Shown here: positions 37,186-47,661 of the stretch, in pieces
Layout: the number at the start of each line of letters is the position of its first letter
Position numbering within the stretch: the stretch's first letter is position 1
Source of the DNA: Gemmatimonadetes bacterium T265
GTDB taxonomy: Bacteria > Gemmatimonadota > Gemmatimonadetes > Gemmatimonadales > Gemmatimonadaceae
Direction: 5' to 3'
Assembly: GCA_019973575.1 (NCBI GenBank)
Contig: BPUI01000001.1
Location: 310,001-374,000 of the forward strand
Length of the DNA: 64,000 nt
Notes under the pieces: generated by a model
The model's input: the letters and a program-made list of their open reading frames with translations, nothing else
Databases searched by the model: none
Told to the model about the DNA's origin: nothing
Program-made: the position numbers and the translations under genes

Positions 37186-37239
37186 GCGTCCGGGTACGAG
37201 TGGGCACGTTGAGCGACGCGCCCACTCGTACCCGAACGC
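37186..37239 (-). terminator. 19-bp inverted repeat after the Old Yellow Enzyme gene
   Basis: Arms 37191-37205 (CGGGTACGAGTGGGC) and 37220-37234 are perfectly complementary, and the stem extends outward by four further pairs after one mismatch. The loop is 14 bases. It begins six bases beyond the stop codon, a likely transcript end for the minus-strand gene, though it lacks a U-tract. Confidence 0.5.
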
Positions 37240-37244
37240 GCCGC

Positions 37245-38387
37245 TCAGACCAACTCGCCCATCGCCGCCGGACTGAAGTCCAGCAGCCCCGCCCGGTCGC
37301 CCGCGCGCACCTTCGCCACCCACTGCGGGTCGCCGAGTAGCGCGCGGCCGACCGCGATCAGGTCGAAGTCGCCGCGCTCCATGCGCTCGACGAGTGCCTC
37401 GAGCCCGACCGGCGTGGAGCCCTGGCCGCCGAAGGCGCTGAAGAAGTCGCCCGACAGCCCGACCGAGCCGACGCTGATCGTCGCGGCGCCGGTCAGCTTC
37501 TTCGCCCACCCCGCGAAGTTGAGTCCGTCGGCGCCGTCGAGTTCCGGAAACTCCGGCTCCCAGAAGCGGCGCTGCGAGCAGTGCAGCACGTCCGCCCCGG
37601 CCTCGACGAGCGGCGTGAGCCACGCGGCCATCGCGTCGGGCGTGTCGGCCAGCCGCGCCTTGTAGTCCTGCTGCTTCCACTGGCTGAGGCGCAGGATCAC
37701 GGGGAAGTCGGGGCCGACCGCCGCCCGCACGGCCCGGACGACCTCGACCGCGAACCGCGCGCGGTCGGGCAGCGTCGCGCCGCCCCAGCGGTCGGTGCGC
37801 CGGTTGGTGCCGGCCCAGAAGAACTCGTCGATGAGGTAGCCGTGCGCGCCGTGGATCTCGACCACGTCGAAGCCGAGCCGTTGCGCGTCGGCGGCCGCCC
37901 GTCCGAAGGCCGCGATCGTATCAGCCACGTCCTGCTCGCTCATCGCCCGCCCGCGCGGCGTGTCGGGGGCGACGAGGCCGGACGGACTCTCGACCGGGCC
38001 CGGCGGCTCCCAGCCGGACTGGCCGGGCACCGCGCCGACGTGCCAGAGCTGCGGGCCCATACGGCCGCCCGCCGCGTGCACGCCGTCGACCACGCGCTGC
38101 CAGCCGGCAAGCGCCGCGTCGCCGTGGAACACAGGGATCGCGCCCTCGTTGCGCGCGGCCGGCCGGTCGACGACGGTCCCCTCGGACAGGATCAGCCCGA
38201 CGTCGCTCGCCGCGCGTCGGCGGTAGTACGCGGCCACGTTCTCCCCCGGCACGCCGCCGGGCGAGAACACGCGCGTCATCGGCGCCATCACGATGCGGTT
38301 CTCGAGGACGAGCGACTTGAGGCGGAACGGCTGGAAGAGCACGTCCGTGTGCGGGCCGCGCGGCGGGGCAGTCTGCGTGATGGTCAT
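37245..38387 (-). CDS. NADH:flavin oxidoreductase, Old Yellow Enzyme family
   Basis: An FMN-dependent ene-reductase of 380 residues. LFQPFRLKSLVLENRIVMAPMTRVFSPGGVP is the N-terminal OYE signature. QLWHVG and VEIHGAHGYLIDEFFWAGTNRRTDRWGG contain the substrate-binding His and the catalytic-loop sequence. IAVGRALLGDPQWVAKVRAG binds the FMN phosphate. It reduces activated C=C bonds of enones, quinones or nitro-compounds in the cytoplasm. It is transcribed divergently from an HxlR-type regulator, which suggests electrophile-inducible expression. ATG 38387 is chosen. Confidence 0.92.
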   Translation of the reverse strand: MTITQTAPPRGPHTDVLFQPFRLKSLVLENRIVMAPMTRVFSPGGVPGENVAAYYRRRAASDVGLILSEGTVVDRPAARNEGAIPVFHGDAALAGWQRVVDGVHAAGGRMGPQLWHVGAVPGQSGWEPPGPVESPSGLVAPDTPRGRAMSEQDVADTIAAFGRAAADAQRLGFDVVEIHGAHGYLIDEFFWAGTNRRTDRWGGATLPDRARFAVEVVRAVRAAVGPDFPVILRLSQWKQQDYKARLADTPDAMAAWLTPLVEAGADVLHCSQRRFWEPEFPELDGADGLNFAGWAKKLTGAATISVGSVGLSGDFFSAFGGQGSTPVGLEALVERMERGDFDLIAVGRALLGDPQWVAKVRAGDRAGLLDFSPAAMGELV

Positions 38388-38454
38388 GGGCGGAGTCAGT
38401 GCGGAAGTGGTCGGCGCGACGAAGGCGGGGTGCTCGTCCGGACGCTGTCGGACA

Positions 38455-38469
38455 GTATCTTTTCTATAC
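38455..38469. promoter_or_regulatory. Candidate HxlR operator, GTAT-N7-ATAC
   Basis: An AT-rich inverted repeat in the 134-base divergent gap (AGTATCTTTTCTATACC). Spacing of four-base half-sites by seven bases matches the geometry known for HxlR/YodB-type repressors (TACT-N7-AGTA). A likely shared operator for the Old Yellow Enzyme gene and the regulator; binding is inferred. Confidence 0.45.
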
Positions 38470-38470
38470 C

Positions 38471-38490
38471 TGGGTGCAAGAACGCACCCA
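38471..38490. promoter_or_regulatory. Second inverted repeat TGGGTGC-N6-GCACCCA
   Basis: A perfect 7-bp inverted repeat lies directly after the GTAT-N7-ATAC site and 31 bases before the regulator start. It could be a second operator or a hairpin in the regulator leader. Confidence 0.35.
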
Positions 38491-38521
38491 CCGGCCACCA
38501 AGTTGCCCCGGGGATACCGCG

Positions 38522-38908
38522 ATGTCGGCATGTGAGTCGCAGTCGCTCGACCCGAACTGCCCCCACCGGCTCCTGCTCGACCAGATCACGGACCGCTGGT
38601 CGGTGATGGTTCTGACCATCCTCGACGAGCAGCCCGCGCGCTTCAACGCGATCAAGCGCCGACTCGGCGGCGTGACGCAGAAGGCGCTGACCCAGAGCTT
38701 GCGCCGCCTCGAGCGGAACGGGCTCGTCACCCGGCGCGTCGTCCCGGTCTCGCCAGTCGCCGTCGAGTACCAGGTCACGCCGCTCGCGCGCACGCTCCTG
38801 CCGCCGGTCAGAGCGCTGTACCGCTGGACGGTGGACCATCTGCCGGCCGTCGACGCGGCGCGGCGGCAGTTCGACGCCGGGCGCGCCGCGACGACCGGGG
38901 CGGTGTAG
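38522..38908 (+). CDS. HxlR-family transcriptional regulator
   Basis: A 128-residue winged-helix regulator. LLLDQITDRWSVMVLTILDEQPARFNAIKRRLGGVTQKALTQSLRRLERNGLVTRRV is the HxlR DNA-binding domain. The N-terminus has two Cys (Cys4, and Cys13 in DPNCPHRLLLDQI); the latter aligns with the redox-sensing Cys of YodB/HypR/QorR types. Divergent placement from an Old Yellow Enzyme gene fits an electrophile- or quinone-responsive repressor. ATG 38522 is chosen over a longer open frame that would cross the operator. Confidence 0.88.
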   Translation: MSACESQSLDPNCPHRLLLDQITDRWSVMVLTILDEQPARFNAIKRRLGGVTQKALTQSLRRLERNGLVTRRVVPVSPVAVEYQVTPLARTLLPPVRALYRWTVDHLPAVDAARRQFDAGRAATTGAV

Positions 38909-38959
38909 TCGGCGCCTACGGCACGCCGGCGCTCGACCCGCCTGTTTGTCCCCCCGGCT

Positions 38960-38976
38960 CGCACACAGATTGTGCG
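38960..38976. other. Inverted repeat CGCACA-N5-TGTGCG upstream of lon
   Basis: A perfect 6-bp inverted repeat with a five-base loop in the gap between the HxlR gene and lon. It may be a weak terminator or an operator for lon. No CIRCE or HAIR element is seen. Confidence 0.3.
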
Positions 38977-39053
38977 GGTAGCACCCGGAGGTAGCGACCG
39001 CGCTGCCCGGCGCCCGCATCGCCCGACCTTCCCGCCCCTGCCCCGCCGTCCGC

Positions 39054-41609
<2,556 letters not shown>

Positions 41610-41954
41610 GTCGGAAGGCGTTTCGGGGCGGGGAGGGCGACGGGTCGGGCGTGGGTGGGCGGGCGTGCCAGATGGGCGCACGCGGGCAGGTCCTTGGGGC
41701 GGTTCCGGACCGGGTGGGGCAGATAAGCGGAGCGGGGCCACGGAACGGGACGAGTGGCTGACGGCACGGCCCGGGTGGGGCAAGTTCCCTCCCCGGCCGT
41801 GCCCGACCCGGCCGCCGCTGTCGCGCCGCGGTGCGGGCGCCGTGGGTGTCGCCCCGCCCTTACGGCCCCGCCCCAAGGACCTGCCCGCGTGCGCTCATCT
41901 GGCGCGCCTGCCCACCCACGCCCTACCCGCCCCGCCAGCCCTGCACACGCCCCA
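41610..41954. other. 345-base convergent gap made mostly of inverted repeats
   Basis: No gene is visible between lon and the converging DUF445 gene. It holds the long inverted repeat described separately (41641-41931). Inside it is a smaller hairpin at 41762-41803 (GGCACGGCC ... GGCCGTGCC) that could terminate transcription in both directions. Confidence 0.6.
41641..41931. repeat. Long inverted repeat with ~60-bp arms between lon and the DUF445 gene
   Basis: Arm 41641-41702 and arm 41868-41931 are near-perfect reverse complements; about four differences were seen by eye. They share the core GCCCCAAGGACCTGCCCGCG on one side, and the spacer is about 165 bases. No open frame and no obvious target-site duplication are seen. 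It could be a MITE-like element or a bidirectional terminator. Confidence 0.8.
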
Positions 41955-43352
41955 TCACCGAATCCGGTCCAGCACCTGCCCGAGGGCGTACAGCCCCAGC
42001 CCGACCAGCCCCCCGACCAACGTCCCGTTGATCCGGATGAACTGCAGGTCTCTCCCGATCTGCACCTCGATCCGGTGCGACGTCGCCGCCGGGTCCCAGC
42101 CGGCGACGGTACTCTCGATTAGCTGGCTCACCTCGTCGCGGTACTCCTCGATGACGGCGAGCACCGCGTCGACGATCCAGCCGTCCAGCTTGGCCGCGAG
42201 CGCCGGGTCCGCGAGCACCGTCCCCGCGAGCGACGTGAGCCCGCGCTCCACCGCGTTGGGCGCGGCACCCTCGTCCGCGTGGCCTAACGACTCGGCCTGG
42301 CGCGCGAGCGCCCGCTTCACGTCGCCCCACAGGCCGCCCGCGTACTCCCGCACCGCCGGGTGGGTGAGCAGCTCCTCCTTCACGGCCTCCGCCCGCGCGA
42401 TCGTCTCGGGGGACGTGCGCAGCCGCTCGGCGAAGCGGCGCACCGCGTCGTCGAAGCGCGCGCGCAGCGGGTGGTGCGGGTCGGCGCTCACCTGCTGCAG
42501 CGTGCGCTCGAGCCCGTCGACGATCTTCTGGTGCAGCTTGTCCTCGACCGCCCCCGGCACCCACCACGGCGCCTCCGCGGCGATCCGCGCGCGGATCACG
42601 TCCTGGTTGTCCGCCACGCCCCTGGCCGCGATGCGGAGCGCCTCGTCGAGCAGCTCCTGGTGGCGGCCGTCGGCGGTGAGCAGGCCGAGTGCGCGGCCGA
42701 CGAGCGGGCCCGCCTGCACCTTGCGGAGCCGCGTGACGAGCGAGCGCTCGACGAACGTGTTCACGTCGTCGTCGCGGAGCACGTCGGCGGCGCCGGACAG
42801 GCCGGTGGCGACCTGGCGCGCGACGAGCCGCGCGTGCGCGGGGTCGGCGAGCCAGCGCGCCGCGCGCTCGCCCGGGCGCGCGGCGGCGAGCTTCGCCCCG
42901 ACCACCTCGCGCGAGAGGAAGTTCTGCTGCACGAACCGGCCGAGCGAGCGGCCGATCCGGTCCTTGCGCGACGGCACGATGGCCGTGTGCGGGATCGGAA
43001 TGCCTAACGGATGGCGGAAGAGCGCGGTCACCGCGAACCAGTCCGCGAGCCCGCCGACCATCGCCGCCTCCGCGAACGCCCGCAGGTAGCCGACCCACGG
43101 GTGCGCGACCTCGAACGCGCGCGCGGCCACGAACAGCACGGCCGCGGCGACGAGGAGCCCGGTCGCGCGGCGCTGCATCGCGCGCAGCCCCTGGAGCTTC
43201 AGCTCCTCGTCCGGGACCGGCGGGGGGACGCGCGGGTCGTGGGCGGGGAACGCGTCCGGGGTCGACGCGCCGGCCGCGAGGGGCGCGCCGTTCGCCGTCG
43301 CGTCGATCACGGCGACCGCGTCCGGCGTCGGACCGGGGGCGAGGAGCGTCAC
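41955..43352 (-). CDS. DUF445 family membrane protein
   Basis: A 465-residue protein of the YjiN/DUF445 family, function unknown. ATGLLVAAAVLFVAARAFEVAHPWVGYLRAFAEAAMVGGLADWFAVTALFRHPLGIPIPHTAIVPSRKDRIGRSLGRFVQQNFLS is the highly conserved family N-terminus. It is followed by a long helical region and a C-terminal hydrophobic segment (GTLVGGLVGLGLYALGQVL). Family members are inner-membrane proteins with a large helical domain. The GTG at 43352 adds ~60 variable residues before the conserved part. Confidence 0.9.
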   Translation of the reverse strand: MTLLAPGPTPDAVAVIDATANGAPLAAGASTPDAFPAHDPRVPPPVPDEELKLQGLRAMQRRATGLLVAAAVLFVAARAFEVAHPWVGYLRAFAEAAMVGGLADWFAVTALFRHPLGIPIPHTAIVPSRKDRIGRSLGRFVQQNFLSREVVGAKLAAARPGERAARWLADPAHARLVARQVATGLSGAADVLRDDDVNTFVERSLVTRLRKVQAGPLVGRALGLLTADGRHQELLDEALRIAARGVADNQDVIRARIAAEAPWWVPGAVEDKLHQKIVDGLERTLQQVSADPHHPLRARFDDAVRRFAERLRTSPETIARAEAVKEELLTHPAVREYAGGLWGDVKRALARQAESLGHADEGAAPNAVERGLTSLAGTVLADPALAAKLDGWIVDAVLAVIEEYRDEVSQLIESTVAGWDPAATSHRIEVQIGRDLQFIRINGTLVGGLVGLGLYALGQVLDRIR

Positions 43353-43371
43353 GGATCGGCCGCCCGGCGAC

Positions 43372-44685
43372 TCACGGCCGAACCGTCGCGCGGGTCGCGT
43401 CGACCACGTCGAGCTCGCCCGCGGAGGGCGCGTCCGCGTAGAGCACCGCGGGGCGCCCCTGCACGTCGAGCGCGCGCAGGCGGACGACACGCCCGCCATC
43501 GCGCGCGCTGCTCGTGAAGGTCGTCACGTTCCCCGCGCCGGCCGCCCCCGCGCTCGAATCGGCGCGGGCGCCCTCGTACCGTTTCGCGACCGCGTCGCGC
43601 GCCGCCTGATAGAACTCGGCCGCGTCCACGCCCGAGTCCCAGACGGTCAGCCAGACGAACGCCTCGCCGCCGCCCGTGCGTACCGCGCTCCAGCGGTCGC
43701 CCGCGAGCCCGGCCGCCGCGCGTGCGGCGCCGCCGAGGTCGTTGGACTGTTGATAGAGGAACAGGCGCGTATCGAACTCGCCGAGCGTGTTGCTCGTGGT
43801 GGCCGTGCCCGAGCGCGGGGGCGGCAGCGTCACGGTCACGAGACGCGGCGCGGCACCGCCCTGGCCGGCCGGGCGCGCGGCGAGGTAGACCTCCGGATGC
43901 AGGACCTGCCGCGTGCTCGTCGGCAGGCGGACGGCGAGCGTGTCGAGCCGCCCCGCGGCCGCCGCCTGGCGCGCCAACTCGGCGCCGCTCAGGTACGGGA
44001 AGAGCAGCCCTTCGCGCACGACGAGCGGCGCGGTCGAGAGCTGCGGCGAGCGGTCCGCGTTGGCGCGGATCTCCTGCCGTACGCGGTCCCACCCCCCCGG
44101 CAGGCGCGAGGCGATGTCGCGGCCGCCGCCGAGCTGGACCCACATCGCCTGGCCCTCGAGCGCGGCGCGCGCCGCCGCGTCGGCGTCGGCGTTGCCCGGG
44201 TGCGTGAGGATCGAATCGAGGTTCAGGTGCTGGTCCTGCAGCGCGTGGACCATTTCGTGGCGGAGCGTCGCGGCCGTCGCGGCCGAATCGATGCCGTCGA
44301 CGAGGTAGAGCGTCTTGGAGCGCGGGTCGTAGTACCCGGCGACCTGCTCGTCGAGCGTGCGGGCCGTGAGTGCGGCGAGGTCAAGCGTGTCGGGGATGAG
44401 GCCCAGACGACGATACGCGAGCTGCTGAGCGGCGAGTTGGGCGCGGGCTTCCGGGGTGGCGAGCGTCGCGGCCACGACGTCATGCACGGCCGCGCGCGAG
44501 CGGCGCTCGATGCGCGGCGGTGTGCGGAAGCGGAGCCCGACGGCCTGCTCGATCTCGGGGGTGAGCGCGGCCGCCTGTTCGACCGCGGTGCGCGGCGCCG
44601 GGCCGCGCGCGCAGGCGTCGACGGCGAGCGCCACGGCGGCCGAGAACGCGCACGCGGCGACGCGGACGGAGGTGCCGGCGGTCAC
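43372..44685 (-). CDS. Exported HExxH putative metalloprotease, probable lipoprotein
   Basis: A 437-residue protein I cannot assign to a named family. The N-terminal hydrophobic stretch VRVAACAFSAAVALAVDACARG looks like a signal peptide ending in a possible lipobox (VDAC). TLRHEMVHALQDQHLNL is a gluzincin-type HExxH near residue 165. ALEGQAMWVQLGG, about 35 residues later, may supply the third ligand (Glu). The rest is variable with repeated Asp/Gly turns. It is probably a surface or periplasmic metallopeptidase. GTG 44685 is the best start; it lies 19 bases after the prepilin peptidase stop. Confidence 0.7.
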   Translation of the reverse strand: MTAGTSVRVAACAFSAAVALAVDACARGPAPRTAVEQAAALTPEIEQAVGLRFRTPPRIERRSRAAVHDVVAATLATPEARAQLAAQQLAYRRLGLIPDTLDLAALTARTLDEQVAGYYDPRSKTLYLVDGIDSAATAATLRHEMVHALQDQHLNLDSILTHPGNADADAAARAALEGQAMWVQLGGGRDIASRLPGGWDRVRQEIRANADRSPQLSTAPLVVREGLLFPYLSGAELARQAAAAGRLDTLAVRLPTSTRQVLHPEVYLAARPAGQGGAAPRLVTVTLPPPRSGTATTSNTLGEFDTRLFLYQQSNDLGGAARAAAGLAGDRWSAVRTGGGEAFVWLTVWDSGVDAAEFYQAARDAVAKRYEGARADSSAGAAGAGNVTTFTSSARDGGRVVRLRALDVQGRPAVLYADAPSAGELDVVDATRATVRP

Positions 44686-44704
44686 GACCTCGGGTGGCAA
44701 CGGG

Positions 44705-45607
44705 TCACGTGTTGACGAGCACGCGGGTGAAGTACCAGGCGATGATCCGGTCGCCGTAGAACAGCGCGACCACGGCCCCCGGTGCAAGGAAAACGCCGAA
44801 CGGCACGTGGGGGAGATCGCCGAACAGCGAGCCCGTCGACTCGGCGTCGTCCCCCGCCCCGCCCGGCCCCGCGGCCACGGCGGTGCGCTTGCGCAGGAGC
44901 GCCAGCGGCACGAGCACGAGCACCGACGCGATCGCGCCGAAGAAGGCGCCGAGCAGCACCGTCATGAGCGCGCGCTCGGGGCCGAGCGAGGCGCCGACCG
45001 CGGCCATCATCGTGACGTCTCCGAAGCCCATCGCCTCCTTCTTGAACGCGAGCTCCCCGAGCCAGCCGATGATCGCGACGAGCCCCGCGCCCGCACACGC
45101 GCCGAGGAACGCTTCGTACGGCTGGGCGAAGAGCGAGACGGCGCCCGCGGTGCGGCTCACCACCGACCCGACGAGCCCGAACAGCAGCAGGAAGACCGTG
45201 AACCCGTCGGGGATGACCATCGCCCGCGCGTCGGTGACCGCAATCCCGAGCAGGACGGTGAGGAGCACCGCCACACGGACTGCGTCGACCGTCGGCCCGA
45301 ATACCCAGACCGTGCCGAGCCACATCAGCCCGACGGCGAGTTCGACGAGGGGGTAGAGGACGCCAATCGGCAGCCCACACCCCGCGCAGCGCCCGCGCAG
45401 GGCGAGCCAGCTCAGGAAGGGGACGTTCTCGTACCATCGCACCTCGCGCCCGCAGCGCGGGCAGCGCGACGGGGGGCGGACGACCGACTCCTCCGCCGGC
45501 CAGCGGACGATGCAGACGTTGAGGAACGACCCGAGCGCGAGCCCCACGACGAGCGCGAGGAGGAGCAGCGGCCAGGAGGTCTGAGGTGGCAGGTAGCCGG
45601 CGGGCAA
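44705..45607 (-). CDS. pilD: Prepilin peptidase (PilD/A24 family)
   Basis: An inner-membrane aspartic protease that cleaves and N-methylates type IV prepilins and type II secretion pseudopilins. It has 300 residues. GLALGSFLNVCIVRWPAEES starts the methyltransferase loop. CPRCG and CAGCG form the zinc site. The catalytic Asps are in AVTDARAMVIPD and MGFGDVTMM. About eight hydrophobic segments are present. The only start that keeps the first helix is TTG 45607, with no clear ribosome binding site. No pilin genes are in the window. Confidence 0.9.
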   Translation of the reverse strand: MPAGYLPPQTSWPLLLLALVVGLALGSFLNVCIVRWPAEESVVRPPSRCPRCGREVRWYENVPFLSWLALRGRCAGCGLPIGVLYPLVELAVGLMWLGTVWVFGPTVDAVRVAVLLTVLLGIAVTDARAMVIPDGFTVFLLLFGLVGSVVSRTAGAVSLFAQPYEAFLGACAGAGLVAIIGWLGELAFKKEAMGFGDVTMMAAVGASLGPERALMTVLLGAFFGAIASVLVLVPLALLRKRTAVAAGPGGAGDDAESTGSLFGDLPHVPFGVFLAPGAVVALFYGDRIIAWYFTRVLVNT

Positions 45608-45647
45608 CGGACGAAGCTGGGAAGGGTTGCGAGGAGAAGGGGGGACG

Positions 45648-45701
45648 CCCGCTTGCGCGGGGTGACAGCAGAATGACGAACGTCACCCCGGCGCAAGCGG
45701 G
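45648..45701. repeat. Palindrome of the GTCACCCCGG...GCAAGCGGG type
   Basis: Arms CCCGCTTGCGCGGGGTGAC (45648-45666) and its near-perfect complement (45682-45701) flank 15 bases. It is a different repeat class from copies A-C. The right arm supplies the last codons and stop of the adjoining rRNA methyltransferase gene. Confidence 0.75.
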
Positions 45702-46504
45702 GGTCCATCCTGCCCCCGCAAGGCGGCGGGTCGCAACGCGTACAACAGAATCGAGCCGGCGACGGCCGCGTTCAACGACTCGACGCGTCCCGTGCTCGGC
45801 ACCCTGACGAGCGCGACGGCCGCGGCACGGACCGCAGTCCCGAGCCCCGCGCCCTCGTTTCCGACCACGAGCGCAAGGCGCGTCGGGGCGCGTTCGGCGG
45901 CCGTGTCGACTGGCTCCCCCGCCCCGTCGGCGCCCCAGAGCGGCACGTCGGCCGCGACGAGCATCGCGCCGAGCGCGTCGAGCGGCGCGTGAAGGACCGG
46001 GAGGGCGAAGTGCGCACCCATCCCGGCACGCACCACCTTGGCACTCCACAGGTCGGCCGTGCCGGGCAGCGCGACGACCCCAGTGGCGCCGAGCGCGGCG
46101 GCGGCGCGGACGAGCGTGCCGACGTTTCCGGGATCCTGGACCGCGTCGAGGACGAGGAACCGGCATTCGTCCGACGGGCCGCGGGCTGCGGCCGCGAGCG
46201 CGTCGAGCGACGCCGCGGGCCGTTCGGCGATGAGGAGCACGCCCTGAGGGGTGCCGGTGTCGGCCGCGCTCGCGAACGCCGCGTCGTCGACTTCGAGCAC
46301 GTCCACGACATGTGCGTCGAGCGCGGCCCGCACGGTCGCGCCCCGCGGGGTCGCGAGTAGCGCCGGGGCTACAAGCGCGCCACGCACGGCAACGTCGGCG
46401 GCGAGAGCCGCCTCGACCGCGCGGACGCCTTCGACGACGAACAGCCCATGCCGCTCGCGCGCCTTCCGGCGCGTCAGGTCCCGCGCGAGCGTTAGGAGCC
46501 GCAC
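45683..46504 (-). CDS. SpoU/TrmH-family RNA 2'-O-methyltransferase (RlmB-like)
   Basis: A 273-residue enzyme that methylates a ribose 2'-OH of rRNA or tRNA. The N-terminal substrate-binding domain (LTRRKARERHGLFVVEGVRAVEAAL) resembles RlmB/TsnR types. The SPOUT knot shows LVLDAVQDPGNVGTLVRAAAALGATGVV (motif 1), VVGNEGAGLGTAV (motif 2) and VRVPSTGRVESLNAAVAGSILLYAL (motif 3, Asn). The exact target cannot be told. GTG 46504 is the start. The last codons and stop lie in a palindromic repeat. Confidence 0.88.
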   Translation of the reverse strand: MRLLTLARDLTRRKARERHGLFVVEGVRAVEAALAADVAVRGALVAPALLATPRGATVRAALDAHVVDVLEVDDAAFASAADTGTPQGVLLIAERPAASLDALAAAARGPSDECRFLVLDAVQDPGNVGTLVRAAAALGATGVVALPGTADLWSAKVVRAGMGAHFALPVLHAPLDALGAMLVAADVPLWGADGAGEPVDTAAERAPTRLALVVGNEGAGLGTAVRAAAVALVRVPSTGRVESLNAAVAGSILLYALRPAALRGQDGPPLAPG

Positions 46505-46642
46505 GGGGTAGTACAGTACGCCGTACGCGCGGACACGGCCCGTTCGATGTGAGGAACGTGTTTTGCCCGGCGTGACACGTCGCGTCGCCCGAGCGTCGGA
46601 TCGCCGGGCCGCGCCGTCTGACTACGTATTTGGGGAGTGCTC

Positions 46643-47494
46643 ATGAACCGCCTGTTCCGAAATCTCGCCGTCGCCGGGGCGTTGTGTGCCGCGGGTGCTA
46701 CCCTGTCCGCGACCGGCTGCGCGACGGCCGGCAGCGTGTCGCAGCAGCAGGAAGTGCAGATGGGGCAGCAGTACGCCGGCCAGATCAACCGACAGCTTCC
46801 GCTCGTGCAGGACGCCGAGGTCAATCGATACATCAACGTGCTCGGCGACTCGCTCGCGCGCGTGACGCCGCGCTCCGACCTCGACTGGCACTTCTACATC
46901 GTCGACAGCCCCGAGGTCAACGCGTTCGCGGTGCCGGGCGGCTTCATCTACGTGAACCGCGGGCTCATCGAGCGCGCGCAGAACATGAGCGAAGTCGCCG
47001 GCGTGATCGGCCACGAGATCGGGCACGTCGTCGAGCGGCACTCGATCAAGCAGATGGCCCAGCAGCAGAACGCGAACATGGGCGTCACGCTGGCCTGCGT
47101 CCTGACGCGGGTGTGCGAGAACCAGGCGGCGGGGGCGGCGATCCAGCTCGGCGGCGGCGCGCTGTTCTCGAAGTTCAGCCGGCAGGACGAGGCGCAGGCC
47201 GACCAGCAGGGCGTCATCTTTACGACCCGGGCCGGCATCGACCCGCGCGGGATTCCCCAGATGTTCCAGATCCTGCTCGACGAACGGCAGACCCGCCCCG
47301 ACGCGGTGAGCGCCTGGTTCGCGACGCACCCACTCGAGGAGGATCGGATCCGGGCGACGCAGGCGCAGATCCAGCAGAGCGTGCCGGCGGCGACCCTCGC
47401 GACGCTGACGCGCGACACGCGGAACTTTCACACGTTCCAGGACCGGCTGCGGAGCCTGCCGCGCGCGCCGCAGCAGCAGCGGTCGGGGCAGTAG
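46643..47494 (+). CDS. M48 family metalloprotease lipoprotein (LoiP/BepA-like)
   Basis: A periplasmic or outer-membrane zinc protease for envelope quality control. It has 283 residues. The signal peptide ends in LSATGC, a good lipobox, so Cys29 is probably lipidated. VNAFAVPGGFIYVNRGLIERAQNMSEVAGVIGHEIGHVVERHSIKQM contains HExxH. KFSRQDEAQADQQGV supplies the third ligand Glu, and WFATHPLEEDRI follows as in LoiP. ATG 46643 is preceded by GGGGAG at good spacing; an upstream GTG at 46637 is less likely. Divergent from the RNA methyltransferase gene. Confidence 0.93.
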   Translation: MNRLFRNLAVAGALCAAGATLSATGCATAGSVSQQQEVQMGQQYAGQINRQLPLVQDAEVNRYINVLGDSLARVTPRSDLDWHFYIVDSPEVNAFAVPGGFIYVNRGLIERAQNMSEVAGVIGHEIGHVVERHSIKQMAQQQNANMGVTLACVLTRVCENQAAGAAIQLGGGALFSKFSRQDEAQADQQGVIFTTRAGIDPRGIPQMFQILLDERQTRPDAVSAWFATHPLEEDRIRATQAQIQQSVPAATLATLTRDTRNFHTFQDRLRSLPRAPQQQRSGQ

Positions 47495-47525
47495 AGCGGC
47501 GCGCACGCGAGCCTCGCGCCCGGCC

Positions 47526-47631
47526 GTCATCCTGAGCCGGAGCGCAGCGCAGGCGAAGGATCGCTGGCCGCGGCGACCAGATCCACGGCTCGTCGGCCCG
47601 CACCGCGATCCTTCGCTGCGCTCAGGATGAC
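47526..47631. repeat. Palindromic intergenic repeat, copy C
   Basis: The same element as at 27980 and 33359, between the convergent M48 lipoprotein and punA genes. The left arm (47526-47564) carries two 5-base insertions; the right arm (47605-47631) is intact. It may act as a transcription end for both genes. Confidence 0.85.
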
Positions 47632-47661
47632 GGTTTCCGCCGCGCGCTCTCCGCCGCCCTG

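Larger units (their letters stand above)
36778..37244. other. 467-base stretch without an intact gene
   Basis: From left to right it holds the putative antitoxin operator (36780-36800), about 150 bases with no recognisable feature, the remnant of a DNA methyltransferase N-terminus (about 36976-37130) and a long hairpin (37186-37239) just after the stop of the Old Yellow Enzyme gene. Confidence 0.6.

Noticed and set aside
36901-37680. A minus-strand frame extending past the Old Yellow Enzyme stop
   Set aside because: It lies in a different frame from the enzyme and reads as Arg/Gly-rich shadow sequence.
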